A DNA stretch of 64,000 nt from Microbacterium sp. oral taxon 186 str. F0373 (GTDB taxonomy: Bacteria; Actinomycetota; Actinomycetes; Actinomycetales; Microbacteriaceae), in the NCBI RefSeq assembly GCF_000411455.1, contig NZ_KE150457.1, positions 934,474 through 998,473 of the forward strand. Direction: 5' to 3'. Below the pieces are notes generated by a model. That model was not told the DNA's origin and ran no database searches. It saw only the letters and a list, made by a program, of their open reading frames with translations. The position numbers were made by a program, and so were the translations under genes. Below are positions 49,610 through 58,096 of this stretch, in pieces; within the stretch, counting starts at the first letter, position 1; every line of letters begins with the position of its first letter.

Positions 49610-50992
49610 ATGTCGATCGCGGACATCTCCGAGGATCGCTTCGGTGGACCCCTGGAGAGCCGCGGGCCCGAGCGCACGCCGCCGCATGACCTCCTCGCCG
49701 AGCAGAGCACCCTGGGCGGCATGCTGCTGTCGAGCGATGCCGTCGCCGACGTCATCGAGGCCCTCCGCGGCACTGACTTCTACGTGCCGAAGCACGAGCT
49801 GATCTTCGAAGCGATCCTGTCGCTCTACTCGCACGGCGAGCCCACCGACGTGGTCGCCGTCACCGATGAGCTGATCAAGACTGGCGACCTGCAGCGTTCG
49901 GGTGGCGCCGACTATCTGCATTCGCTGACCTCGATCGTGCCGACGGCGGCGAACGCCGCCTACTACGCGTCGATCGTGCGCGAACGTGCGCTGCTGCGAC
50001 GGCTCGTCGAGGCCGGAACGCGCATCGTGCAGATGGGTTACAACGGTCAGGGCGATGCGCTCGACCTGGTCAACAACGCGCAGGCGGAGATCTACTCGGT
50101 CACCGGTGCGGAGCAGGCCGAGGACTACGTGCCGCTCGAGGTCGCCGTCAACGCGGCCGTCGAGGAGATCGAGGCCGCGCGCGGGCGCGACGGTCAGATG
50201 ACCGGCATCCCGACGGGCTTCTCGGGTCTCGACCAGCTGACCAACGGTCTGCACCCCGGGCAGATGATCATCATCGCGGCGCGACCCGCCATGGGTAAGT
50301 CGACGCTCGCGCTCGACTTCGCGCGGGCCGCGGCGATCAAGGCGCAGCAGCCGACGATCGTCTTCTCGCTCGAAATGGGGCGCAGTGAGATCGCGATGCG
50401 TCTGATGAGCGCCGAGGGTGCGATTCCGCTGCAGAGCATGCGCAAGGGCACGCTCGACTCCCGCGACTGGACGACGATCGCCGCCACCCGTGGTCGCATC
50501 AACGACGCGCCGCTGTACATCGACGACAGCCCCAACATGACGCTGGTCGAGATCCGCGCGAAGTGCCGCAAGCTCAAGCAGCGGGTGGGTCTGAAGATGG
50601 TGGTCATCGACTACCTGCAGCTGATGACGTCGGGCAAGCGCGTCGAGAGCCGTCAGCAGGAAGTCTCGGAGTTCTCGCGTGCGCTGAAGCTGCTCGCGAA
50701 GGAGCTGCAGGTTCCGGTCATAGCGCTGTCGCAGCTGAACCGTGGTCCTGAGCAGCGCGCCGACAAGAAGCCCGCCCTGAGCGACCTGCGTGAGTCGGGC
50801 TCAATCGAGCAGGATGCCGACATGGTGGTGCTGCTGCACCGCGAGGCCGCCTACGAGAAGGACAGCCCCCGCGCCGGCGAGGCCGACCTGATCGTCGCCA
50901 AGCACCGTAACGGCCCCACCGACACGATCACCGTCGCCTTCCAGGGCCACTTCTCGCGCTTCACCGACATGGCGCCGGGGGACTTCGGGTAG
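49610..50992 (+). CDS. dnaB: Replicative DNA helicase DnaB
   Basis: A 460-residue hexameric helicase from ATG 49610 after a GAAGGGGG site. The N-terminal domain has PPHDLLAEQSTLGGMLLS. The RecA-like C-terminal domain has Walker A ARPAMGKSTLA (about 224-234), Walker B VVIDYLQLM, and LSQLNRGPEQRADKKPALSDLRESGSIEQDAD. There is no intein. The frame ends normally with FTDMAPGDFG, and foreign DNA begins within a few bases of the stop, so the transposon left the helicase intact. Confidence 0.97.
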   Translation: MSIADISEDRFGGPLESRGPERTPPHDLLAEQSTLGGMLLSSDAVADVIEALRGTDFYVPKHELIFEAILSLYSHGEPTDVVAVTDELIKTGDLQRSGGADYLHSLTSIVPTAANAAYYASIVRERALLRRLVEAGTRIVQMGYNGQGDALDLVNNAQAEIYSVTGAEQAEDYVPLEVAVNAAVEEIEAARGRDGQMTGIPTGFSGLDQLTNGLHPGQMIIIAARPAMGKSTLALDFARAAAIKAQQPTIVFSLEMGRSEIAMRLMSAEGAIPLQSMRKGTLDSRDWTTIAATRGRINDAPLYIDDSPNMTLVEIRAKCRKLKQRVGLKMVVIDYLQLMTSGKRVESRQQEVSEFSRALKLLAKELQVPVIALSQLNRGPEQRADKKPALSDLRESGSIEQDADMVVLLHREAAYEKDSPRAGEADLIVAKHRNGPTDTITVAFQGHFSRFTDMAPGDFG

Positions 50993-51011
50993 GTGTAGGT
51001 TTTTTTTGAAG

Positions 51012-51062
51012 TTGTCCATTTCGCAATCGAAATGTCCACCACGTGTCCATTTGGACATTTCG
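51012..51062. repeat. Left-end repeat cluster, candidate TnsB-binding sites
   Basis: TGTCCATTTCG (51013-51023), CGAAATGTCCA (51028-51038, inverted) and TGTCCATTT (51044-51052) run into TGGACATTTCG (51052-51062). Repeated short sites in both orientations near the tip are the hallmark of Tn7-family ends. Confidence 0.65.
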
Positions 51063-51107
51063 GCGTGACTCGGCCGAGGCAAGCAACTTCTGCCGGACGA
51101 TACCCGT

Positions 51108-51344
51108 TCAGCTCGATGTTGCGATGTGGTTCAGGTCGACGAGGGCTCCGCGGAGGACCTGCTGAGCGATCCGGGCAGTCTCCATGCGCGGTTCGAAATT
51201 CTCTCGGAGTTGTTGACGCGGATGGATGTAGTTCCGGAAGTTCCTCACCTGATCGGCGTGCCGCGCGACATCCTCGCTGAGTACTCCGAGCGCGCGGCTC
51301 ACGGCGATCAGCTCGGAGAGGGTCCACTGATCAACCGCCTTCAA
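51108..51344 (-). pseudogene. HEPN-like protein fragment at the transposon left end
   Basis: A 78-residue frame from TTG 51344, antisense to tnsA. It reads WTLSELIAVSRALG, then DQVRNFRNYIHPRQQLRENF and a helical end ALVDLNHIATSS. The RNFRNYIHP part fits a HEPN-type R(x6)H motif found at the C-termini of larger bacterial proteins. Upstream the frame meets a stop after 13 codons with no good start, so it looks like the surviving 3' piece of a longer gene. It could instead be a very small TTG-started gene. Confidence 0.5.
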
Positions 51345-51378
51345 GGAGCCGTTCCGTCGCGGCGCACTCGGCGAGGCG

Positions 51379-52089
51379 GTGCCGCGTTACACGCTGAGAT
51401 TCGATCGGGATGACCTCGAACGGGGCGAGCTATCGGACCTGGACGCCCCCCATGTCTTCGAGGCCAAACCCCGGCGGACGTTCCGCTGGCATCGGGGCCA
51501 GCGCCATTACCCAGGGCGCTACTGGTCCGCCACGACGGACGGTTTCGTCGGATACGAGAGTCGCCTCGAACTTGCGGCGCTGCTCCTCGAGGACTTCGAC
51601 CACCGAGTCGTTCGCATCGCCTCGCAGCCGTTCGAGCTGATCGCCGACCGCGACGGCGTCGAGCGAAGCTACGTGCCGGACTATCTGATCGAGCACGACG
51701 ACCACCGTTTCACGGTCATCGAGGTCAAGCCCAAGCGCCGGCTCGAGGATCCTGATATCGCGGGTGCTCTCCGGTGGGCGGGCGACATCATCCAGTCGCG
51801 CGGGTGGGCATACCGGATCGTCACAGAACCCGCCCCTGCACTGCTCTCCAACATCCGGTTCCTCGCGGGCTACAGGCGTCGCTGGCAGTTCCCTCAGCGA
51901 GACGTCGACCTGGTCGAGGAAGCCACTCGCGAGGCACCCACACTCGGCGCGGGTCTGCGGAGTGCTGGCGCCGTCTTGAACGACGCTCCCTATGCGCGAG
52001 CGGTCGTGCTTCACCTGCTCTGGCGCCGCTCGCTTCTCTGCGACCTCACGTCCGCCCTTTCCAACCACACCCAGCTGGAGAAGCCATGA
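51379..52089 (+). CDS. tnsA: TnsA-like transposon endonuclease
   Basis: A 236-residue protein from GTG 51379. The restriction-enzyme-like core is visible: GYESRLELAALL (Glu60/Glu64), SQPFEL, VPDYLIEH (Asp101) and TVIEVKPK (Glu115, Lys117). TnsA nicks the 5' ends of Tn7-like elements so they move by cut-and-paste rather than replication. The C-terminal part (about 125-236) should hold the TnsC/TnsB contacts. The stop overlaps the next start (ATGA). Confidence 0.88.
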   Translation: MPRYTLRFDRDDLERGELSDLDAPHVFEAKPRRTFRWHRGQRHYPGRYWSATTDGFVGYESRLELAALLLEDFDHRVVRIASQPFELIADRDGVERSYVPDYLIEHDDHRFTVIEVKPKRRLEDPDIAGALRWAGDIIQSRGWAYRIVTEPAPALLSNIRFLAGYRRRWQFPQRDVDLVEEATREAPTLGAGLRSAGAVLNDAPYARAVVLHLLWRRSLLCDLTSALSNHTQLEKP

Positions 52090-54203
52090 GCCATACGTTC
52101 GATATCCGCGTCGGCAGCACTGTCTCGTACGACGGCGGCCACTGCACGGTTATCGAGATCGCCGGTGATGCCGTCGTGCTCGTCGATGCCGCCAAGAGGG
52201 CACGGCGGGTTCGACTGGTCGAACTCCTTCGCGACGCGTCGGACGCATTTGGGTTGCCGTCGGAGGAGGCCGCACTCACACCACTCGCGCTGATCTGGGC
52301 GGACGCGACGGAGGCTCAACGCGACGAGGCGCGACGAAAGGCCGCGCACATCCGCGAGATGCGCACGGGCTTCGCGTCGGGGCTACCGACGCTCGCTCAG
52401 CCGCACGAGCCTCGACCGGAGTACAACCCGAAGCTCACAACTATCCACGAGCGCCGCCGTTCCAAGGCTGCCGAGCTCGGTGTCAGTCCGAAGACGTTGA
52501 GGCGCTGGGAAGGTCGGTTCGACGAAGGTGAAGAGCTCGCGCTGCTCGACTTCCGGAAGACATCGTGGACGCCGGCGCTCTCCGGCCTCGATCCGCGCTG
52601 GGTCGACATGTGCCGCCGCGTCGTCGAGGAGAACGTGCGCGGCGCCAAGCGCAGCGTCACGACCACGCTCGCGATCGTGCTGGCAAGGGTCAACCGGGAG
52701 TACCCGGATGCCGATGTGCGGATCCCCTCCGAGTCGACCGCTCGCGACGCGGTCGCCGAACTCACCCGTGGCAAGGGGACGTTCGGCGCGAGCATGCGCG
52801 CGCAACGATCCATCGACACACGGCCGCCCGTGCCGTACGGACGGTTGGTTGCGACAAGACCCGGTGAGTACGTCGTCCTCGACACCACACCCCTCAATGT
52901 CTTCGGCGTCGCGCCGGTCACCGGCAAGTGGATGCGCGCCGAGCTGACCGTTGCCCTCGACCTCTACGACCGGTCGATCCTCGGGCTTCGCCTTGCGCCC
53001 GTCTCGACCAAGGCGGTGGATGTCGCGGGAGTGCTGATGGAGGCGCTCATGCCGCGCGAGATGCCGGCGGAGTGGGGCGACCGAGCGACCTGGCCGTTCC
53101 ACGGCGTACCCGAGAACATCGTCATCGATGTCGAGAACCTCAAGGCGCTGCGGTTCCGGCGTCCCGGCACCCTTCCCGACACGATCATCATCGATCACGG
53201 TAAGCCGTTCATGTCGATCCACGTCGCGAGCGTGTGCCAGCGACTCGGGATCTCCATCCAGCCCGCGCACGTCTATACCGGCACCGACAAGGCGTGGGTG
53301 GAACGGTGGTTCCGCACCATCAACGAGGTGCTGCAAGAGCTACCCGGCTACAAGGGCTCAGACATCGCGTCTAGGGGTGAGGCGCCCGAGGTGGAAGCCG
53401 TCTACACGATCCCGCAACTGGAGCAGATCCTGCGGGAGTGGATCGCGACGATTTACCACGTTCGCCCGCACGACGGACTTGTCGACTCGCAGCTGCCCGC
53501 GGCCAAGATGAGCCCCGCTCAGAAGTTCGAGCAGGGGATCGCGGTCGCCGGCCGCATCCGTGTGCCGTCAAACCCGGACCTGCTACTCGAGATGCTCCCC
53601 GTCGTGAAGCGCAAGTTCAACCACTATGGCGTCGAGGTCGGCACCCTCCGATACAACGGTGACATCGTCGGGAAGTACTACGACCGATCGCGGGCGATGG
53701 CGAAGAGCAAGCGGAAGTGGCAGTTCTCGGTGAACCCCGACGACTTCTCGCAGATCTACTTCAACGACCCCGACGACAACTCCTGGCACGTGCTGCGCTG
53801 GGAGCACGCGCCGAAGGTCCCGGTGCCGTTCAGCTTCGACGCCCTCGAGTACGCCAAGGGCATCGCTCTCGACCGTCGCAACGGTGTGAATGTGTCCGAA
53901 GTGCTCGGTGAACTCCTCGAACGGTGGGGTGCCGGTCGTGCGAGCACGCCCGCCGAGAAGCGCATCAGCGCGCGACTTGCCGCCCAGCTCGCTGAGACCG
54001 CGGACGGCCCGGACAGCCCGTTCTTCCCGCACATCGCCAAGCAGATCGCGCAGCAAATGGCTGGACCGGATCTGAGCGAGGAGCTGGGCATGGTCTCGCT
54101 CGCACCAGCACCGGCGAGCGGAAACGACGATCCTCTCGCCCTCACCGCTGACGAGCTCATCGACGAGGACCTCGACGACATCGACCTCCTGGAGGACCTG
54201 TGA
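52086..54203 (+). CDS. tnsB: TniA/TnsB-like DDE transposase
   Basis: A 705-residue transposase from ATG 52086. N-terminal helix-turn-helix regions (RRRSKAAELGVSPKTLRRWEGRF) precede the rve catalytic core with Asp266 in VVLDTTPLN, Asp370 in IIIDHGKPF and Glu406 in AWVERWF. The last two are 35 residues apart, a classic DD(35)E. A Mu-type beta-barrel follows, then an acidic C-terminus (DELIDEDLDDIDLLEDL), which by analogy engages the TnsC ATPase. Four-base overlaps on both sides show tight co-translation. Confidence 0.94.
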   Translation: MSHTFDIRVGSTVSYDGGHCTVIEIAGDAVVLVDAAKRARRVRLVELLRDASDAFGLPSEEAALTPLALIWADATEAQRDEARRKAAHIREMRTGFASGLPTLAQPHEPRPEYNPKLTTIHERRRSKAAELGVSPKTLRRWEGRFDEGEELALLDFRKTSWTPALSGLDPRWVDMCRRVVEENVRGAKRSVTTTLAIVLARVNREYPDADVRIPSESTARDAVAELTRGKGTFGASMRAQRSIDTRPPVPYGRLVATRPGEYVVLDTTPLNVFGVAPVTGKWMRAELTVALDLYDRSILGLRLAPVSTKAVDVAGVLMEALMPREMPAEWGDRATWPFHGVPENIVIDVENLKALRFRRPGTLPDTIIIDHGKPFMSIHVASVCQRLGISIQPAHVYTGTDKAWVERWFRTINEVLQELPGYKGSDIASRGEAPEVEAVYTIPQLEQILREWIATIYHVRPHDGLVDSQLPAAKMSPAQKFEQGIAVAGRIRVPSNPDLLLEMLPVVKRKFNHYGVEVGTLRYNGDIVGKYYDRSRAMAKSKRKWQFSVNPDDFSQIYFNDPDDNSWHVLRWEHAPKVPVPFSFDALEYAKGIALDRRNGVNVSEVLGELLERWGAGRASTPAEKRISARLAAQLAETADGPDSPFFPHIAKQIAQQMAGPDLSEELGMVSLAPAPASGNDDPLALTADELIDEDLDDIDLLEDL

Positions 54204-55321
54204 TCCTTCCGCTCGAGCGCGACGAACTCCTCTCTCGCTGGGAGGGGTGGCGACACTTCGCTGAGGGGCCGGCGCTCGAGAAGCCCGAGCATCTGTCTGC
54301 GAAGCAGATCAAGAGGCTCGGGGAGGATGATCGGGTCGCCTATGACTACCAGCGCGAGCGGTATCACGCGAACTTCCTCGTCACGACTCCTCAGGTCAAG
54401 CGGCTCAACGTGCGTTTGTGGGACCTTCTCGACGCAAACCAGCAGGGGCCTTCACGAGTCAAGGGGGCGGCGGTCATCGACTCGCCCCCAGGGCTGGGCA
54501 AGACCACTGCCGTGGACGCGTTCGGGCGAGCCTTTCATCGACGGCAGATCTTGAGGCACGGGCGTGACTTCGACGACGGGCAGACGCTCCACATCCCGGT
54601 CTGCCACGTTGCATTCAAGGGCCACACGACCACGCGTGCGCTCAACGAGGCAATCCTGAACTTCTACAACCACCCCTCCGCCGACGCGGCGGAGACTCGG
54701 CATCTGCGAAACCGCAACCTTGCTACTCTCGCGGCGGAATCGGTCCGTCGTCATGGCACGCGGTTGATCATCGTCGATGACGTGCACTTCTTGAAGATCC
54801 ACACGGACGAGGGAATCGCGCTGGCCAACGAGCTGAAGTGGCTCGCCAACGAGTACCCCGCGACCTTCCTGTTCACCGGCGTCAACATGACCGACACGGG
54901 CCTGCTCAGCGAGAGCAAGACCACCAAGAAGCTGGCAATGTCACAGATCGCGCGACGCTGGACCAGGCTTGCCCTTCCCCCGTTCGCGCACCCCGTTGAT
55001 GAGCACCGAAAAGCCTGGCTCTCGCTCCTCGGCACGATCGAGACCCACCTCGTGCTTGCCAACGCAAAGCCCCGGATGCTGCGCGAACAGGCGGACTATC
55101 TCCACGAGCGCTCGACCGGCATGATCGGCTCGCTCTTCAAGCTGATCACCCTCGGGGCGGTGCATGCGATGCGGGACGGCATCGAAGAGCTGACTCGAGA
55201 GGTGCTCGACGAGATCGACATCGATGTCGCAGCCGAAGACGCTCGGGAGATTGTCGCGAAAGAGCTCGAGGAGATGAAGCGTGCGGCGGCCAAGCGGAGC
55301 ACGACGCGGGCCATCGCATGA
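54200..55321 (+). CDS. tnsC: TniB/TnsC-like AAA+ transposition regulator
   Basis: A 373-residue ATPase from GTG 54200. Walker A is DSPPGLGKTTAVD (about 94-106) and Walker B is LIIVDDVHFL (about 189-198), followed by sensor-like FLFTGVNMTDTG. In Tn7-like systems this protein links the target selector (TniQ) to the transposase. The start overlaps the tnsB stop and the stop overlaps the tniQ ATG. Confidence 0.93.
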   Translation: MILPLERDELLSRWEGWRHFAEGPALEKPEHLSAKQIKRLGEDDRVAYDYQRERYHANFLVTTPQVKRLNVRLWDLLDANQQGPSRVKGAAVIDSPPGLGKTTAVDAFGRAFHRRQILRHGRDFDDGQTLHIPVCHVAFKGHTTTRALNEAILNFYNHPSADAAETRHLRNRNLATLAAESVRRHGTRLIIVDDVHFLKIHTDEGIALANELKWLANEYPATFLFTGVNMTDTGLLSESKTTKKLAMSQIARRWTRLALPPFAHPVDEHRKAWLSLLGTIETHLVLANAKPRMLREQADYLHERSTGMIGSLFKLITLGAVHAMRDGIEELTREVLDEIDIDVAAEDAREIVAKELEEMKRAAAKRSTTRAIA

Positions 55322-57711
55322 GCCTCCGCCGCCTGCTGCACGTCGCCATGCCACTTCCAGATGAACCTCTCGACTCGTGGGTCGAGTTCATGGCCCACAG
55401 CTACGGGGCCACTGTCGGCGAGATGGCGCGAGCACTGGGACTGATCGGTGGGAATGGGGTCCCTGCCGTGGGAGCGCAATCCTCACGGGCGTGGTCCACC
55501 GCGCTCGAACCGCAGCAACTCCGCAACCTCGAACTCACGACCGGGCGGTCGGGCGATGAGTATCGGGCGATGACGCGCACCACGTTCGCGGCGAACGCCA
55601 TCCGCCTCACGCCTCAGGGGCGCATCAGCGCGTCATGCCCGGCCACGGGAGTCGCTGCTCGGTACTGCCCGGAGTGCCTCGCCGACTCGGGAGGTCGATG
55701 GCGCCTGTCCTGGCAGTTCCCGTTCGGGTTCGCCTGCCTCCGCCACAAGCGTCTCCTCGTCGACGCGTGCCCGGGATGCGGCCAGCTTCCGCGGCTCATC
55801 GGACATCCCCTCACGCTTGTCCCGGAGCCGGGACGCTGCCACAACCGACCAGCAACCGAATCGACCGTGTTGCGGGCGCGTTGCGGTGCGGACCTGACCT
55901 CGAGCGAAGAGTTCGTGGCGGCGCACTCCGAGACGCGCGAAGCGCAACGACTGATCTTGAGGGTCGTAGCCACCGGCATCGGCGAGTTCGGCATCTACGC
56001 AGACGGTCGACCGAGCACGATCCAGGTCCTGTCCGACATGCTGCTGCTGTCTCGCGCGGGACGACAGGCGCTCGTCGACGGAGAGCGATTCGAGTGGATG
56101 CCGGAAGGCCAGGCCGACGCGAGCCCGATCACGTCCCACCGACGTACCGGAAAGGTAGATCTGCGGCCAAGCACCGCCCGAGAGGTCGCGCTCGGCAACA
56201 CCATCGCCTTCGAGGCGCTGCAGGCCGGTGAACGAATCACCGACCTGCTGCGCGGACGCGTCAGCATCCACACTGCACTCGACCACTACTCCCCACCCCT
56301 GCGAGACCACGTGAGTCGTGCGCTCGGCCGAACGAGACGCCCCACCGCGACCCTTCAGGCCGTGAAGGTGTGGGCGACCGACCCGGAAGCTCGCGCTGCG
56401 AAGCTCCCAGCGGTTCTCTGGCCCGAATGGGCCGCTCGGCTCGCACCACGGCGGCTCGACGCTGAGATCGCCGGCGGTGCTTTGGCGGCGGCGGCGGTCT
56501 TCGTCGGGACGCGACTCACTCACGGTTCAGCGATCAAGCTCCTCGATCAGGAGGCCAAGGGACGTCAAGTCAGCCACGTCATGCGCTCCCTTGGCCGCAA
56601 TGCACCCGAAGCCGACACGATCCGCGCGATCGCACGGCTCGCTGCGTTCCTCGACGAAACCTCGACGCCGATCGACTTCGCACGCCGGCGGACGATCGAC
56701 TACTCCGGCATCCTGCCTCGTGACGAGTGGCGCGAGATCTGCCGAAGCAGGAACGTGCTGCCGGGTGGGGTTCGCCGTTGGCAGGTCGCTCGAGCACACC
56801 TCTACGTGCTGCTCAGCGGCAACAGGGTGGCGCGGGCTCCGTTCGCCGACGAGCCCGGGATCCCTCCTTTCGCGGCGGTACGGGAACTTCGAGCCGGCAT
56901 GCCGGCTGCCGTCGCGGCGGCACTCGACGCGGCTGGCGCTGACTTCCTGAGGCTGCACGGCGTCGACGAGCCCGTCTCGTGGGTGCCGGAGCTGGAGGTG
57001 GTCGGGGTCTCAGACGAGGTCGCCAGCCCGAATGAAGGACGATGGCCGCAAGCCCGGCCCGCCCGGGCTGCGGTGAACTCGGTTCGTGCGGTCGCGGCCT
57101 ACTCCGCAGGGCGCTCGGTCAGCGAGATCGCGTTCGACCACGGTGTCGCCCGTCAGACTGTCGGTCGTGTGCTGGCGGCCGAGGGAGTGGAGACGCGCCG
57201 CGGTCGCAGAAGCACTGTGATCGACCCGGAGTGGCTGCGGGAGCGGTACATCGTCGACCGCCACACGATCCCCGAGATCGCGGCCGAGGTTGGAGTGACG
57301 ATGACCACCATCAATCGCCACCTCGAGGCCGCCGGTATCCCCCGTCGTGCTCGCGGGAGCGCGAGCCGAGCAACAGCGATCCGCGTCAACCCGCGCGCCG
57401 GAGACTCGCCGCTCTTGCGCCGCATTCTCGTCGGCCAGGATGCCACGCAGCGAGCAGAGCGGTTCCTCATCGTCGCCCGTCACGACACCATGACGGCAGC
57501 CGCCCACGAGATCGGCGTGACCCTCAGCATCCTGGCGAATCAGATGAGACGCATCGGGGTGGATGCCGGCGGCCCGCTGATCCAGCGTGCGTTTCGAGGT
57601 CAGCCCCTGGCACTCACCGAGCTCGGCGTTGAGGTGCGTCTCGAGTTGGCGCGCGCCTTTGAGTTCAGCGAAGCCGAAGATCCGGCGCGTCCGCCGGAAG
57701 GATCTCAGTGA
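55318..57711 (+). CDS. tniQ: TniQ/TnsD-like target-selection protein with three C-terminal HTH units
   Basis: A 797-residue protein from ATG 55318. The TniQ N-terminus is recognisable: PDEPLDSWVEFMAHSYG, then zinc ligands Cys117, Cys120, Cys140, His143, Cys151, Cys154 (YCPEC ... CLRH ... CPGC). The long C-terminal part carries three helix-turn-helix-like units near residues 600-625, 648-675 and 724-750 (for example TIPEIAAEVGVTMTTINRHL). This size and layout match TnsD-type homing factors that read a fixed chromosomal site rather than the short TniQ of CRISPR-guided elements. With the element at the dnaB end, the dnaB 3' sequence is the obvious candidate target. Confidence 0.88.
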   Translation: MSLRRLLHVAMPLPDEPLDSWVEFMAHSYGATVGEMARALGLIGGNGVPAVGAQSSRAWSTALEPQQLRNLELTTGRSGDEYRAMTRTTFAANAIRLTPQGRISASCPATGVAARYCPECLADSGGRWRLSWQFPFGFACLRHKRLLVDACPGCGQLPRLIGHPLTLVPEPGRCHNRPATESTVLRARCGADLTSSEEFVAAHSETREAQRLILRVVATGIGEFGIYADGRPSTIQVLSDMLLLSRAGRQALVDGERFEWMPEGQADASPITSHRRTGKVDLRPSTAREVALGNTIAFEALQAGERITDLLRGRVSIHTALDHYSPPLRDHVSRALGRTRRPTATLQAVKVWATDPEARAAKLPAVLWPEWAARLAPRRLDAEIAGGALAAAAVFVGTRLTHGSAIKLLDQEAKGRQVSHVMRSLGRNAPEADTIRAIARLAAFLDETSTPIDFARRRTIDYSGILPRDEWREICRSRNVLPGGVRRWQVARAHLYVLLSGNRVARAPFADEPGIPPFAAVRELRAGMPAAVAAALDAAGADFLRLHGVDEPVSWVPELEVVGVSDEVASPNEGRWPQARPARAAVNSVRAVAAYSAGRSVSEIAFDHGVARQTVGRVLAAEGVETRRGRRSTVIDPEWLRERYIVDRHTIPEIAAEVGVTMTTINRHLEAAGIPRRARGSASRATAIRVNPRAGDSPLLRRILVGQDATQRAERFLIVARHDTMTAAAHEIGVTLSILANQMRRIGVDAGGPLIQRAFRGQPLALTELGVEVRLELARAFEFSEAEDPARPPEGSQ

Positions 57712-57949
57712 GCTCGACCCCCAGCGCCTGCGACATCGCGAGCAGAGTACGGATCGTCGGGTTCGCCGGCGTGCCCGGCTTCGACTCGCCCTTCTCATAC
57801 TTCTGGTAGGTGTAGCGCGTCAGCCCGGAGCGGTAGGCGACGTCTTCCTGGCTGAGTCGCGCCTCAGCGCGGAGCCGCCGGAGGTTCGTGGCAATCTGTG
57901 ACGCATAGTCGCTCCAGGACTCGTCCTCGGGTCTCGTGCGCTTCGCCAC
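57665..57949 (-). CDS. XRE-family helix-turn-helix regulator
   Basis: A 94-residue protein from GTG 57949. The Cro/CI-type HTH reads IATNLRRLRAEARLSQEDVAYRSGLTRYTYQKYEKGES, followed by NPTIRTLLAMSQALGVELTEIL. It is convergent with tniQ and overlaps its last 47 bases, and divergent from the DUF4209 gene. A repressor of the cargo promoter is the simplest reading. Confidence 0.9.
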   Translation of the reverse strand: MAKRTRPEDESWSDYASQIATNLRRLRAEARLSQEDVAYRSGLTRYTYQKYEKGESKPGTPANPTIRTLLAMSQALGVELTEILPADAPDLRLR

Positions 57950-57978
57950 CGACCCAGCGTCATCGCGTAGTCGGTTCG

Positions 57979-57999
57979 GTATGGCCTAATCTGTATGGC
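57979..57999. promoter_or_regulatory. Direct repeat in the XRE-DUF4209 divergent promoter region
   Basis: GTATGGC occurs at 57979-57985 and 57993-57999, 14 bases apart, in the 147-base gap between divergent genes. A candidate operator for the XRE protein; pattern only. Confidence 0.35.
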
Positions 58000-58096
58000 A
58001 ATCTCGATTCCTGGCTTCGATGACATCCCGAACTGGCTTGACCGGCTACGACAGAGTCGTCTCTGAGATGTCGCGAAGACTCGATACGCTCGGCCG

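Noticed and set aside
51000..51007. Run of eight T as a dnaB terminator
   Set aside because: No stem precedes it in the dnaB tail; it may belong to the transposon tip instead.
51126..51413. 95-codon plus-strand frame before tnsA
   Set aside because: It overlaps the tnsA start in another frame and mirrors the HEPN-like fragment; no independent support.
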